DNA of 64,000 nucleotides. Origin: Pseudonocardia cypriaca. GTDB lineage: Bacteria; Actinomycetota; Actinomycetes; Mycobacteriales; Pseudonocardiaceae. Location: assembly GCF_006717045.1 (NCBI RefSeq), contig NZ_VFPH01000003.1, positions 1,240,001 through 1,304,000 of the forward strand, written 5' to 3'. Under the pieces are notes generated by a model. The model was given only the letters and a program-made list of their open reading frames with translations, ran no database searches and was not told where the DNA came from. Below, piece by piece: positions 7,663 through 15,597 of the stretch. A program made the position numbers and the translations under genes. Within the stretch, counting starts at the first letter, position 1. Every line of letters begins with the position of its first letter.

Positions 7663-8706
7663 GTGGAGAGCTCGAAGGGGGCCGGCTCGGCCGGGGCGGT
7701 GCGCACGATCGGCCGGATGGCGCGCGAGAGCGGCCTGTCGGTCAGCGCGCTGCGCTTCTACGACGGCGCGGGGGTGCTGACGCCTGCGAGCGTCGACCCG
7801 GCTTCCGGCTACCGGTACTACACCCCCGACCAGGTGGTCGTCGCCCGGCTCGTCGCCTCGTTGCGCCGGGTCGGGGTGCCGCTGGCCGGGATCCGGGAGG
7901 TGCTGGCCGCCCGGCACGACCCGGGCGCCGTCGACGCCATGCTCGACCGGCACCTGCTCCGCCTGGAACAGGGCCTTGCCGACGCCCGCCGTGAGCTCTC
8001 CTCCGTCCGATCACTGCTCGCACAGGAGGATCTCGTGCCGACCACCACCGTGACCGTCCGCGGCACCGACCTGGCCGCCGCGCTGCGCGCCGTCCGGTTC
8101 GCCGTCGGCTCCGACCCGGATCTCCCGGTGCTGTCGGGTGTGCTGTTCGACGTGACGCCCGGTGCGCTCACGGTCGTCGCGACCGACCGCTACCGGCTCG
8201 CGGCGGCCGAGGTGCCCGTCGTCGGGATGGACGGTCCGGCGGTGGGGGCCGTGCTCCCGGTCGACCTCGTCGACCGCATCCCATCGGCGGAGACCGTCGC
8301 GATCACGCTGGCCGGAGGGGTGGTCCGCGTGGCGGCGGGCACCGGGACGTTCGACGGGGATGTGATCGCAGAACCGTTCCCGGACTACCGCAGGCTCCTG
8401 CCCGTGGACGACGCCGGGGTCGCGGTGGACGGGGCCGCCCTGCGGGCCGCGCTGGCAGCGGCGCCTCCACGCCGGGTGCGTCGTGACGGGACCGAGTACG
8501 AGGTGACGACCCTGGAGAGCGGGCCGGGCGGCGTCCGGATCACCGACGGCCCCGGGGTCGCGGTGAACCGCGAGTTCCTGCTGCAGGCTCTGGACGCGGG
8601 CGGCGGTGGCCAGCTCGTGCTCGGCCTCGACGGCCCGATCACGCCGTTGGTCATCACCGGGCGGTCGCCGCGGTCGGTCTCCCTGCTCATGCCGGTGCGC
8701 CTGTAG
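7663..8706 (+). CDS. MerR regulator fused to a DNA polymerase III beta-clamp-like domain
   Basis: 347 residues. Residues about 14-120 form a MerR winged-helix and dimer helix (TIGRMARESGLSVSALRFYDGAG, then SGYRYYTPDQ). From about 128 the protein switches to sliding-clamp sequence: LRAVRFAVGSDPDLPVLSGVLFDV, LTVVATDRYRLAAAEVPV, and EPFPDYRRLLP. These match DnaN domain 2 and the start of domain 3, with the conserved TDRYRLA motif. One and a half clamp domains cannot close a ring alone, so the part may serve as an oligomerisation or ligand module. GTG start at 7663. The junction at about 120-128 is in one open frame with no sign of assembly error. Regulated genes are unknown. Confidence 0.8.
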   Translation: MESSKGAGSAGAVRTIGRMARESGLSVSALRFYDGAGVLTPASVDPASGYRYYTPDQVVVARLVASLRRVGVPLAGIREVLAARHDPGAVDAMLDRHLLRLEQGLADARRELSSVRSLLAQEDLVPTTTVTVRGTDLAAALRAVRFAVGSDPDLPVLSGVLFDVTPGALTVVATDRYRLAAAEVPVVGMDGPAVGAVLPVDLVDRIPSAETVAITLAGGVVRVAAGTGTFDGDVIAEPFPDYRRLLPVDDAGVAVDGAALRAALAAAPPRRVRRDGTEYEVTTLESGPGGVRITDGPGVAVNREFLLQALDAGGGGQLVLGLDGPITPLVITGRSPRSVSLLMPVRL

Positions 8707-8789
8707 ACGCTCACGACCGCGGTCGGTCGGGCTCACGAGCGGGAGCGGACACCACGAGGACACGTACCGCGCGAACGTAGTCTGGTCGG

Positions 8790-9584
8790 GTGCAACCTCC
8801 CAGCCTCGTCGCCACCGACGTCGACGGCACGCTGCTCGACCCCGACGAGCGGGTCTCGCCGCGTGCGGTCGCCGTCGTCGAGCGGCTGGTCGCGGCCGGG
8901 GTCGGGTTCGTGCTGGTCACCGGCCGGCCACCGCGGTGGATCCCGCCCGTCGTGGCGCAGCTGGAGGTGGCCGCGCTCGCCGTGTGCGCCAACGGGAGCG
9001 TGCTCTACGACGCCGCTGCGGACCGCGTGCTGTGGGCCGACGCCATCCCGCCGGACGCGCTCGCCCGGCTCGCCGAAGCGGCGACGGAGACGCTGCCCGG
9101 GTGCGCGCTGGCGGTCGAGCGGGTCGACCTCGGCGCGCCGTTCGTCGCCGAGCCGGGGTACCGGCACGCCTGGGACGACGGCGACGAGATCGCGGCAGAT
9201 CGCTCCGTGCTGCTGAGCCGGCCTGCGGTGAAGCTGCTCATCCGCGATCCGCGGCTGTCCAGCGACGCGATGGTCGCCGCCCTCACCCCGGTGATCGGCG
9301 ACCAGGCCGACCTCACGTTCTCCTACCCGCGCGGGCTCGTCGAGGTGTCGCCGCCCGGCGTCACGAAGGCCACCGGTCTCGCCGAGGTGGCGCGGCGGCG
9401 CGGTGTGACGGCCGCCGACGTGGTCGCGTTCGGCGACATGCCCAACGACCTGGAGATGCTGCGCTGGGCCGGGCACGGCGTCGCGATGGGGAACGCCCAC
9501 CCGGCGCTCCTCGAGGTCGCCGACGAGGTCACGGCGAGCAACGCGGAGGACGGTCTGGCGCTCGTTCTGGAGCGCTGGTTCTGA
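8790..9584 (+). CDS. HAD-superfamily Cof-type hydrolase
   Basis: 264 residues with the four HAD motifs: DVDGTLLD near residue 10 (nucleophile Asp), VTGRPP near 48 (Thr), a Lys in GVTKATGL near 191, and GDMPNDLEML near 214. The large cap between motifs 2 and 3 is the Cof (C2B) type, used on sugar phosphates and phosphorylated cofactors. GTG start at 8790. It stands just upstream of the PAP2-ubiA wall genes; a Cof-type gene (Rv3813c) is also near that locus in M. tuberculosis from memory. The substrate is not predictable. Confidence 0.88.
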   Translation: MQPPSLVATDVDGTLLDPDERVSPRAVAVVERLVAAGVGFVLVTGRPPRWIPPVVAQLEVAALAVCANGSVLYDAAADRVLWADAIPPDALARLAEAATETLPGCALAVERVDLGAPFVAEPGYRHAWDDGDEIAADRSVLLSRPAVKLLIRDPRLSSDAMVAALTPVIGDQADLTFSYPRGLVEVSPPGVTKATGLAEVARRRGVTAADVVAFGDMPNDLEMLRWAGHGVAMGNAHPALLEVADEVTASNAEDGLALVLERWF

Positions 9585-9652
9585 CACTGTTCCGCCCACA
9601 CCCGAACACGCAGCGTGACCGGGCGTAGCATCGGGCGACGTCAGCGCACTCC

Positions 9653-10297
9653 GTGCGGCGCGTGCCGCACCTCTTCCCGCGCGGGCCGCACCGCCCGCAC
9701 GCCGTACTGGAGGCCCCGCCCGTGGCCGAGCTACTCGACCGCCCGCACGCCGTCCCGACCCTCGAGCCGGACGGCACGGTCGACGTCCCGCCGATGGCAG
9801 CCGAGGTGTGGGTCCTCGAGGCCGTGCAGGGCGCGCTGGCCCACCCGCCCGTGGTGCGGGTGGCGCGCGGGATGTCGTTCTTCGGCGAGCACGCCGCCGG
9901 CTGGCTCGCCATGGGGGCGATCGGGGCGCTCGTCGACCGCAGGCGCCGCCGGGAGTGGATCGCCGCCACGGCCGCGGTGGCCGTCGCCCACGGGGCGTCG
10001 GTCGGGGTCAAGCGCGTGGTGCGCAGGCCGCGGCCCGACGACCCGCGGGTGCAGGTGCACGTCGGCACCCCGAGCAGGCTGAGCTTCCCGTCGGCGCACG
10101 CCACCTCCAGCACCGCGGCAGCGGTCCTGTTCGGCGCGTTGCTGCGCAAGCCGCTCGCCGCCGTCGTGGTGCCGGCGATGGCGCTCTCGCGGATGGTGCT
10201 CGGCGTCCACTACCCCACAGATGTCCTCGCAGGCTCCGCGCTCGGCGCCGCCGTCGCGGCCGTGGCGCGCAGGGCCATCCGGAAGGAAGAGCGATGA
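9653..10297 (+). CDS. PAP2 phosphatase, candidate decaprenyl-phosphoryl-5-phosphoribose phosphatase
   Basis: About 214 residues with the three PAP2 signature blocks: KRVVRRPRPDD, a SFPSAHATSS block and SRMVLGVHYPTDVLAG (catalytic His residues in the last two), plus hydrophobic helices. It is translationally coupled (ATGA) to ubiA, which makes decaprenyl-phosphoryl-5-phosphoribose. Removing the 5'-phosphate is the next step toward DPR, and M. tuberculosis Rv3807c beside ubiA has been proposed for it. The role here is inferred from this coupling. The GTG at 9653 may be too early; GTGs at 9662 and 9721 are alternatives. Confidence 0.8.
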   Translation: MRRVPHLFPRGPHRPHAVLEAPPVAELLDRPHAVPTLEPDGTVDVPPMAAEVWVLEAVQGALAHPPVVRVARGMSFFGEHAAGWLAMGAIGALVDRRRRREWIAATAAVAVAHGASVGVKRVVRRPRPDDPRVQVHVGTPSRLSFPSAHATSSTAAAVLFGALLRKPLAAVVVPAMALSRMVLGVHYPTDVLAGSALGAAVAAVARRAIRKEER

Positions 10298-11214
10298 CCA
10301 GCACCGACGTGCCGGCCGAGCAGGCCGTCCCGCACCGCACGCCCGTGAGCGTCGCGCGGGGCGTGCTGAAGACGATGCGGCCCCGGCAGTGGGTCAAGAA
10401 CGTCCTGGTGCTGGCCGCGCCGTTCGCGAGCGGTGACCTGCTGCGCCACGGCATCGTGATGGAGCTCGCGGTGGCGTTCGTGGCGTTCTCGCTCGCCGCG
10501 TCCGGCATCTATCTGGTCAACGACGCCAACGACGTGGCCGCCGACCGGGCCCACCCGACGAAGCGCAACCGGCCGATCGCCGCAGGCATCGTCCCGCCGG
10601 GCCTCGCGATGGCCGTGGCCGCCGTGCTGCTGCTGGGCGCGCTGGCGCTGAGCGCGCTGGCGAGCGTCCAGCTGGTGGTCGTGCTCGGCGTGTACATCGC
10701 GGTGCAGCTGGCCTACTGCTACTGGCTCAAGCACCAGGCGGTGCTCGACATCTGCATCGTCGCCTCCGGTTTCCTGCTGCGCGCCATCGCGGGCGGCGCG
10801 GCCACCGGCATCGCGCTGTCGCAGTGGTTCCTGCTGGTCGCCGGGTTCGGTTCGCTGTTCATGGTGGCCGGCAAGCGGTACGCCGAGATGATGCTCGCCG
10901 AGCGCACCGGCGCGAAGATCCGCAAGTCGCTGGAGAGCTACTCCGCGTCCTACCTGCGGTTCGTGTGGGCGCTGTCGGCCACGATCCTGATCACCACCTA
11001 CTCGCTGTGGGCCTTCGACATCGGCGTCGTGCGGCACAACCAGATGTGGTCGGTGATCTCGATCGTGCCGTTCGTGATCGCGGTGCTGCGCTACTCCGTC
11101 GACGTCGACTCCGGCAACGGCGGCGAACCGGAGGAGATCGCGCTGGGCGACCGCGTGCTGCAGGTGCTGGCGCTCGTGTGGGTCGCCACCCTGACGCTCG
11201 CCGTCTACTCCTGA
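10294..11214 (+). CDS. ubiA: Decaprenyl-phosphate phosphoribosyltransferase (DPPR synthase)
   Basis: 306 residues, a UbiA-family integral membrane prenyltransferase-like enzyme with about nine hydrophobic helices. It carries the first Asp motif NDANDVAADRAHPTKRNRP, in which the NDxxD and PxKxxRP elements match Rv3806c-type enzymes. A second polar motif, GKRYAEMM..R, follows. The enzyme transfers phosphoribose from PRPP to decaprenyl phosphate, the first committed step toward decaprenyl-phospho-arabinose, donor for all arabinan. Coupled to the upstream PAP2 gene; the later DprE1/DprE2 epimerase pair is at about 58-60 kb in this window. Confidence 0.92.
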   Translation: MTSTDVPAEQAVPHRTPVSVARGVLKTMRPRQWVKNVLVLAAPFASGDLLRHGIVMELAVAFVAFSLAASGIYLVNDANDVAADRAHPTKRNRPIAAGIVPPGLAMAVAAVLLLGALALSALASVQLVVVLGVYIAVQLAYCYWLKHQAVLDICIVASGFLLRAIAGGAATGIALSQWFLLVAGFGSLFMVAGKRYAEMMLAERTGAKIRKSLESYSASYLRFVWALSATILITTYSLWAFDIGVVRHNQMWSVISIVPFVIAVLRYSVDVDSGNGGEPEEIALGDRVLQVLALVWVATLTLAVYS

Positions 11215-11223
11215 TCGGTGCCG

Positions 11224-12111
11224 ATGAAGGGCATCATCCTGGCCGGCGGGTCGGGCACGCGGCTGCACCCGATCACCCGTGCGGTGTCGAAGCAGCTCCT
11301 GCCCGTCTACGACAAGCCGATGATCTACTACCCGATGTCGGTGCTGATGCTGGCCGGGATCCGGGACATCCTCGTGATCTCCACCCCGCAGGACGTCCCC
11401 GTGTTCCGGCGGCTGCTCGGTGACGGCGGCGAGCTCGGCCTGCGCATCGGCTACGCCGAGCAGCCCGAGCCGAACGGGCTGGCCGAGGCGTTCGTGATCG
11501 GTGCCGAGCACGTCGGTTCCGACGCGGCCGCCCTTGTGCTCGGCGACAACATCTTCCACGGGCCGGGCTTCTCCGGGCTGCTGCAGCGCTCGATCGCCGA
11601 CGTCACCGACGGTGAGGCGGGTTGCGTGCTGTTCGGCTACGCGGTGCGCGACCCGCAGCGCTACGGCGTGGCGGAGGCCGGCCCCGACGGCCGGTTGCTG
11701 TCGATCGAGGAGAAGCCGGCGCACCCGCGGTCCAACCGTGCGGTCACCGGGCTCTACTTCTACGACAACGACGTCGTCGAGATCGCGGCAGGCCTCACTC
11801 CCTCGGCCCGGGGCGAGCTGGAGATCACCGACGTCAACCGCGCCTACCTCGAGCGCGGCACGGCGAAGCTGGTGGACCTCGGCCGCGGGTTCGCCTGGCT
11901 CGACACCGGCACGCACGAGTCGTTGCTGGAGGCGGGTGAGTACGTGCGGGTGCTGGAGAACCGCCAGGGCGTGCGGATCGCCTGCATCGAGGAGATCGCG
12001 ATGCGGATGGGCTTCATCGACCCGGCCGCCTGCTACGCGCTGGGCGAGCGGCAGGCGAAGTCGGGCTACGGCGAGTACGTGATGGACGTGGCGAAGTCGT
12101 TCGCGGGTTAG
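11224..12111 (+). CDS. rmlA: Glucose-1-phosphate thymidylyltransferase
   Basis: About 295 residues. The N-terminal nucleotidyltransferase signature is intact (GIILAGGSGTRLHPIT, then KQLLPVYDKPMIYYP), with LGDNIFHG for the metal site, EEKP, and WLDTGTHESLLEA. Makes dTDP-glucose from dTTP and glucose-1-phosphate, entry to dTDP-rhamnose for the arabinogalactan linker. The ATG at 11224 matches the family start (MKGIILAGG); an in-frame GTG two codons earlier is possible. Follows ubiA by 9 bp and precedes rmlB by 8 bp, so it is probably one transcript with them. Confidence 0.95.
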   Translation: MKGIILAGGSGTRLHPITRAVSKQLLPVYDKPMIYYPMSVLMLAGIRDILVISTPQDVPVFRRLLGDGGELGLRIGYAEQPEPNGLAEAFVIGAEHVGSDAAALVLGDNIFHGPGFSGLLQRSIADVTDGEAGCVLFGYAVRDPQRYGVAEAGPDGRLLSIEEKPAHPRSNRAVTGLYFYDNDVVEIAAGLTPSARGELEITDVNRAYLERGTAKLVDLGRGFAWLDTGTHESLLEAGEYVRVLENRQGVRIACIEEIAMRMGFIDPAACYALGERQAKSGYGEYVMDVAKSFAG

Positions 12112-12119
12112 GAGAGAAC

Positions 12120-13097
12120 GTGCAGGTACTGGTGACCGGGGGAGCGGGCTTCATCGGCTCGCACTACGTCCGCTCGCTGCTGGGCGGCGCCTACCCCGCG
12201 TACGCCGATGCCGACGTCGTGGTGCTCGACCTGCTCACCTACGCCGGCACGCTCACCAACCTCGCGCCGTTCACCGACGACGCGCGACTGCGGTTCGTCC
12301 GCGGCGACATCCGTGACCCGGGTGTTGTCACCGAGGTGATGGCCGGCACGGACGTCGTTGTGCACTTCGCGGCCGAGTCGCACGTCGACCGCTCGATCGC
12401 CGGGGCAGCCGACTTCGTCTCCACCAATGTCGTCGGCACGCAGGTGCTGCTCCAGGCGGCGCTCGAGCGCGGCGTCTCGCGGTTCGTGCACGTCTCCACC
12501 GACGAGGTGTACGGCTCGATCGACGAGGGCGCGTGGCCCGAGACGCACCCCCTGGAACCGAACTCGCCGTACTCGGCTTCGAAGGCGGGTTCGGACCTGC
12601 TCGCCCGCTCCTACCACCGCACGCACGGCCTGCCGGTCTGCATCACCCGCTGCTCGAACAACTACGGGCCGCACCAGTTCCCGGAGAAGGTCGTCCCGCT
12701 GTTCGTCACCAACCTCCTCGACGGGAGGAAGGTGCCGCTCTACGGCGACGGCCTCAACGTCCGCGACTGGCTGCACGTGGACGACCACTGCCGCGGCATC
12801 CAGCTCGTCGCGGAGAAGGGGCGCGACGGCGAGGTCTACAACATCGGCGGCGGCACGGAGCTGACGAACAAGGAGCTCACGCTGCGGCTGCTCGCCGCCG
12901 TGGGGGCCGACGAGTCGATGATCGAGCCCGTGGCCGACCGCAAGGGCCACGACCGCCGCTACTGCGTGGACTGGTCCAAGATCGCCGAGGAGCTGGGCTA
13001 CGCCCCGCAGGTGTCGTTCGAGCGGGGTCTCGCCGACACCGTCCGCTGGTACACCGAGCACCGCTCCTGGTGGGAGCCGCTCAAGAACCGGACGTGA
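12120..13097 (+). CDS. rmlB: dTDP-glucose 4,6-dehydratase
   Basis: 325 residues, extended SDR. Rossmann motif TGGAGFIGS at 6-14, then the catalytic block HVSTDEVYG (Thr-Asp-Glu) and YSASKAGSD (YxxxK), plus NNYGPHQFPEK and GDGLNVRDWLHVDD. All are diagnostic of RmlB rather than of a generic UDP-sugar epimerase. The GTG start has a GGAGAG site 4-9 bases upstream that begins at the last base of the rmlA stop. The 3' end overlaps the 3' end of the convergent rmlD by 17 bp. Confidence 0.95.
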   Translation: MQVLVTGGAGFIGSHYVRSLLGGAYPAYADADVVVLDLLTYAGTLTNLAPFTDDARLRFVRGDIRDPGVVTEVMAGTDVVVHFAAESHVDRSIAGAADFVSTNVVGTQVLLQAALERGVSRFVHVSTDEVYGSIDEGAWPETHPLEPNSPYSASKAGSDLLARSYHRTHGLPVCITRCSNNYGPHQFPEKVVPLFVTNLLDGRKVPLYGDGLNVRDWLHVDDHCRGIQLVAEKGRDGEVYNIGGGTELTNKELTLRLLAAVGADESMIEPVADRKGHDRRYCVDWSKIAEELGYAPQVSFERGLADTVRWYTEHRSWWEPLKNRT

Positions 13098-13923
13098 CGT
13101 ACTCCGCGAGCCGCTCGCGCCAGTCCGGCAGCTCCACGCCGGCCGCGGCGGCCCGGGACAGGTCGAGCACGCTGTTGAGCGGGCGCTGCGCCGCGTGCGG
13201 CTTGTCGGCGAAGTACTCGGCGGTGGTGGTGTCGGTGACCCGGAGGTCGCCGTGCCCGGCCAGCGCGAAGGTGGCCCGGGCGACCTCCGCCCACGACGCC
13301 GGCTCGCCGCCACCGGTGACGTGGTAGGTCCCGTACGGGGCCCCGCTCGCGACGAGGTGCACGATCGCGGAAGCGAGGTCGGTGGCGAACGTCGGTCGTC
13401 CGATCTGGTCGGCCACCACGGACGGCTCGACGCCCTTCTCGGCCAGCCGGAGCATGGTGCGCACGAAGTTGTGGCCGTCGCCGACCACCCAGCTCGGGCG
13501 TACCAGGTAGTGCCGCTCGAGGGTCTGCACGGCGAGGTCGCCGGCGGCCTTCGACGCGCCGTACACCGACAGCGGCGCGACCGGCGCGTCCTCCGGGTAC
13601 GGCTGCGTGGACCGGCCGTCGAACACGTACTCGGTGGACAGGTGCACCAGCGTCGAGCCGGAGCGGTGGCAGATCGCGGCGAGCGCGGCCGGCCCGGCGG
13701 CGTTGGCCAGCCACGCGGCGGCACGGCCCTGGACGGTCTCCGCGCCGTCGACGTCGGTGAACGCCGCGGCGTTGACGACGGTGTCGTAGGCCGCCCAGTC
13801 GATGGTCGCGTTCGCGGCGTCGGCGATGTCGAGGTCGAGGTGGCGCAGCGCGGTGGCGTCCGGCAGGGCCGCGACCAACGCCCGCCCCACCTGCCCACCG
13901 GCCCCGAGCACGAGTACCCGCAC
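13081..13923 (-). CDS. rmlD: dTDP-4-dehydrorhamnose reductase
   Basis: 280 residues, SDR fold with GAGGQVG near the N-terminus, VNAAAFTDVDGAE, the catalytic STEYVFDG and YGASKAAGD (YxxxK) motifs. Reduces dTDP-4-keto-rhamnose to dTDP-rhamnose. GTG at 13923 begins just after the rmlC stop and yields the standard VRVLVLGAGGQVG start; an earlier in-frame start would only add a tail read from rmlC sequence. It is placed with rmlC on the strand opposite rmlA-rmlB, so the four pathway genes form two convergent pairs. Confidence 0.93.
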   Translation of the reverse strand: MRVLVLGAGGQVGRALVAALPDATALRHLDLDIADAANATIDWAAYDTVVNAAAFTDVDGAETVQGRAAAWLANAAGPAALAAICHRSGSTLVHLSTEYVFDGRSTQPYPEDAPVAPLSVYGASKAAGDLAVQTLERHYLVRPSWVVGDGHNFVRTMLRLAEKGVEPSVVADQIGRPTFATDLASAIVHLVASGAPYGTYHVTGGGEPASWAEVARATFALAGHGDLRVTDTTTAEYFADKPHAAQRPLNSVLDLSRAAAAGVELPDWRERLAEYVTSGS

Positions 13924-13924
13924 G

Positions 13925-14473
13925 TCATGCCCCCGTCGCGGCGAGGGCGGACAGCGGTGGGTGGCCGCGGTCCTTGTCGGAGCGGATCGCCTTGTCCTCA
14001 CCGATCGGCCATTCGATGCCCAGCGCGGGGTCGAACGCCTGGATCAGCGTGTACCGCGCGTCCGGCGTCCAGTGCTCGTTCACCAGGTACGAGTAGACGA
14101 CGTCCGGCGTGAGCGTCTGGTAGGAGTTGCCGCACCCGTGGGGCACGAAGATTGCGTTGCCCGGGTGCAGCTCGAACGTCTCGACCCGCCCGAACGACTC
14201 GCCCGCCCGCAGGTCAACGATCGCGGCGAACGCCCGACCGTGCGCGAGCGAGATGAACTTGTCCCACGGCTCGGCGTGGATGCCGCGCGTGACGCCCACC
14301 TCGGCGTTGTAGGAGACGTTGCTCTGCACGATCTCGAACGGCGGGAACCCGAGCGCCTCGAGCTTCGCGCGCTGGAAGGACTCCTTGAACCAGCCGCGGC
14401 CGTCGTGGTGCAGGACGAGGTCGATGTGCAGCAGGCCTGGGATGGACGTCTGCGACACCCGCAGGTCGGTCAT
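13925..14473 (-). CDS. rmlC: dTDP-4-dehydrorhamnose 3,5-epimerase-like cupin
   Basis: 182 residues, RmlC-type cupin. Landmarks: DGRGWFKESFQ, VSYNAEVGVTRGIHAEPWDK (His of the catalytic pocket in GIHAEPW), LRAGESFG, VPHGCGNSYQTL and YSYLVNEHW (active-site Tyr). The GIHAEPW and VPHGCGNS variants differ from the usual RGLHYQ form and resemble RmlC halves of fused RmlC-RmlD proteins from other actinobacteria, as I recall. Here rmlC and rmlD are separate, with the rmlD GTG one base after the rmlC stop. Start ATG overlaps the upstream epimerase stop (ATGA). Confidence 0.85.
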   Translation of the reverse strand: MTDLRVSQTSIPGLLHIDLVLHHDGRGWFKESFQRAKLEALGFPPFEIVQSNVSYNAEVGVTRGIHAEPWDKFISLAHGRAFAAIVDLRAGESFGRVETFELHPGNAIFVPHGCGNSYQTLTPDVVYSYLVNEHWTPDARYTLIQAFDPALGIEWPIGEDKAIRSDKDRGHPPLSALAATGA

Positions 14474-15423
14474 TCGGACCGCTCCCGGGGGAGGGTGCGC
14501 ACCCAGTCGAGGGTGGCGCGCAGCCCGTCGGTGAGGCCGGTCGGCTCGGGGAGCCCGAGGTCGGTCCGGGCGCGGCCGACGTCGAGGCAGCTGCGCAGCA
14601 CCTCGCCGGGCCGCGCCGGCAGGAGCTCGGGCGTGAAGTCGTCCACGCCCGCCGCCGCGGCCACGGCCTCGGCGAGTGCGAGCACGTCGACCTCGGTGCC
14701 GGTGCCGACGTTGTAGATCTCGTGCGCGAGGTCGGTCGCCGCGGCGGCGGCCCGGTTGGCGGCGACGATGTCACCGACGAACACGTAGTCGCGGGTCTGC
14801 CTGCCGTCCCCGAACACGGTGGGCCGCTGCCCCGCGAGCACCCGGTCGCAGAAGATCGCGATGACGCCGGCGTCGCCGCGCGGGTCCTGGCGCGGCCCGT
14901 ACACGTTGCCGTACCGCAGGGTGACGACGTCGAGCCCGCGGCTGCGCCGGAACCAGCTGCCGTACCGCTCCGCGGTGCGCTTGCCCAGCCCGTACGCCGA
15001 CAGCGGGTCGGTCGGTGTGGTCTCCGGGGTGGGGACGACGTCGGTCTCGCCGTAGATCGCCCCGCCGGTGGAGGTGTTCACCACCCGCCGCGCGCCCGCC
15101 GCCAGCGCCGCGGAGAAGACGTTGACCGAGCCGAGGACGTTGACCGAGGTGTCGGTGACCGGGTCGGCCATCGACTTGCGCACGTCGATCTGCGCCGCGA
15201 GGTGGAACACCACCTCGGGCGCGAACCCGGTGATCGCCTTGCGCACGCCCGCCTCGTCGCGCACGTCGAGCTCCACCAGCTCGGCCGCGGGGGAGCCGGC
15301 GAGGTTGGCGGCGGACCCGTGGCTGAGGTCGTCGAGCACGAGGACGTCGGCGCCGTCGGCGACGAGGGAATCCACGACGTGGGACCCGATGAACCCGGCC
15401 CCACCGGTCACTACGGCGCGCAC
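14470..15423 (-). CDS. NAD-dependent UDP-hexose 4-epimerase (GalE1-like)
   Basis: 317 residues, extended SDR with TGGAGFIGSHVVD at 6-18, VFHLAAQIDVRKS, the catalytic STGGAIYGE and YGLGK (YxxxK), and FGDGRQTRDYVFVGD. This is the type annotated as UDP-glucose 4-epimerase, like M. tuberculosis Rv3634c, and would supply UDP-galactose for Glf or UDP-GalNAc for PpgS. The sugar specificity (Glc, GlcNAc or uronate) cannot be decided by eye. It heads a minus-strand set with rmlC and rmlD, with an ATGA overlap to rmlC. Confidence 0.82.
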   Translation of the reverse strand: MRAVVTGGAGFIGSHVVDSLVADGADVLVLDDLSHGSAANLAGSPAAELVELDVRDEAGVRKAITGFAPEVVFHLAAQIDVRKSMADPVTDTSVNVLGSVNVFSAALAAGARRVVNTSTGGAIYGETDVVPTPETTPTDPLSAYGLGKRTAERYGSWFRRSRGLDVVTLRYGNVYGPRQDPRGDAGVIAIFCDRVLAGQRPTVFGDGRQTRDYVFVGDIVAANRAAAAATDLAHEIYNVGTGTEVDVLALAEAVAAAAGVDDFTPELLPARPGEVLRSCLDVGRARTDLGLPEPTGLTDGLRATLDWVRTLPRERSE

Positions 15424-15488
15424 GGCGGGATCGTAACGGGCCGCCCGCGTACGGTTGTGAGCGCCAGCACGCCCGTGGGAGATCCCAG

Positions 15489-15595
15489 ATGGCCGAGGCC
15501 AGCGGTGCCCCGGTGGGGCGGCGGCTGCGCGAGATCCGGTTGTGGCGGGCCTGTCGTTGCGCGCCGTGGCTGGCGGCGCTCGAGGAGGCCGAACC
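15489..15595 (+). pseudogene. Remnant of an XRE-type HTH regulator gene, frameshifted and truncated
   Basis: From ATG 15489 the frame reads MAEASGAPVGRRLREIRLWR, a normal opening of an actinobacterial XRE regulator. Near 15548 the expected continuation GLSLRAVAG appears in a neighbouring frame instead, one base off. The similarity then ends at about 15580, just before the stop of the convergent serine hydrolase at 15598. A single-base indel plus a 3' deletion explains this. The segment cannot encode a whole HTH domain. A sequencing error could cause the shift but not the truncation. Confidence 0.5.
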
Positions 15596-15597
15596 CC

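Noticed and set aside
7231..7706. Alternative minus-strand gene over the toxin-antitoxin pair
   Set aside because: The plus strand shows intact Phd and PIN motifs with a coupled start; the minus frame has none.
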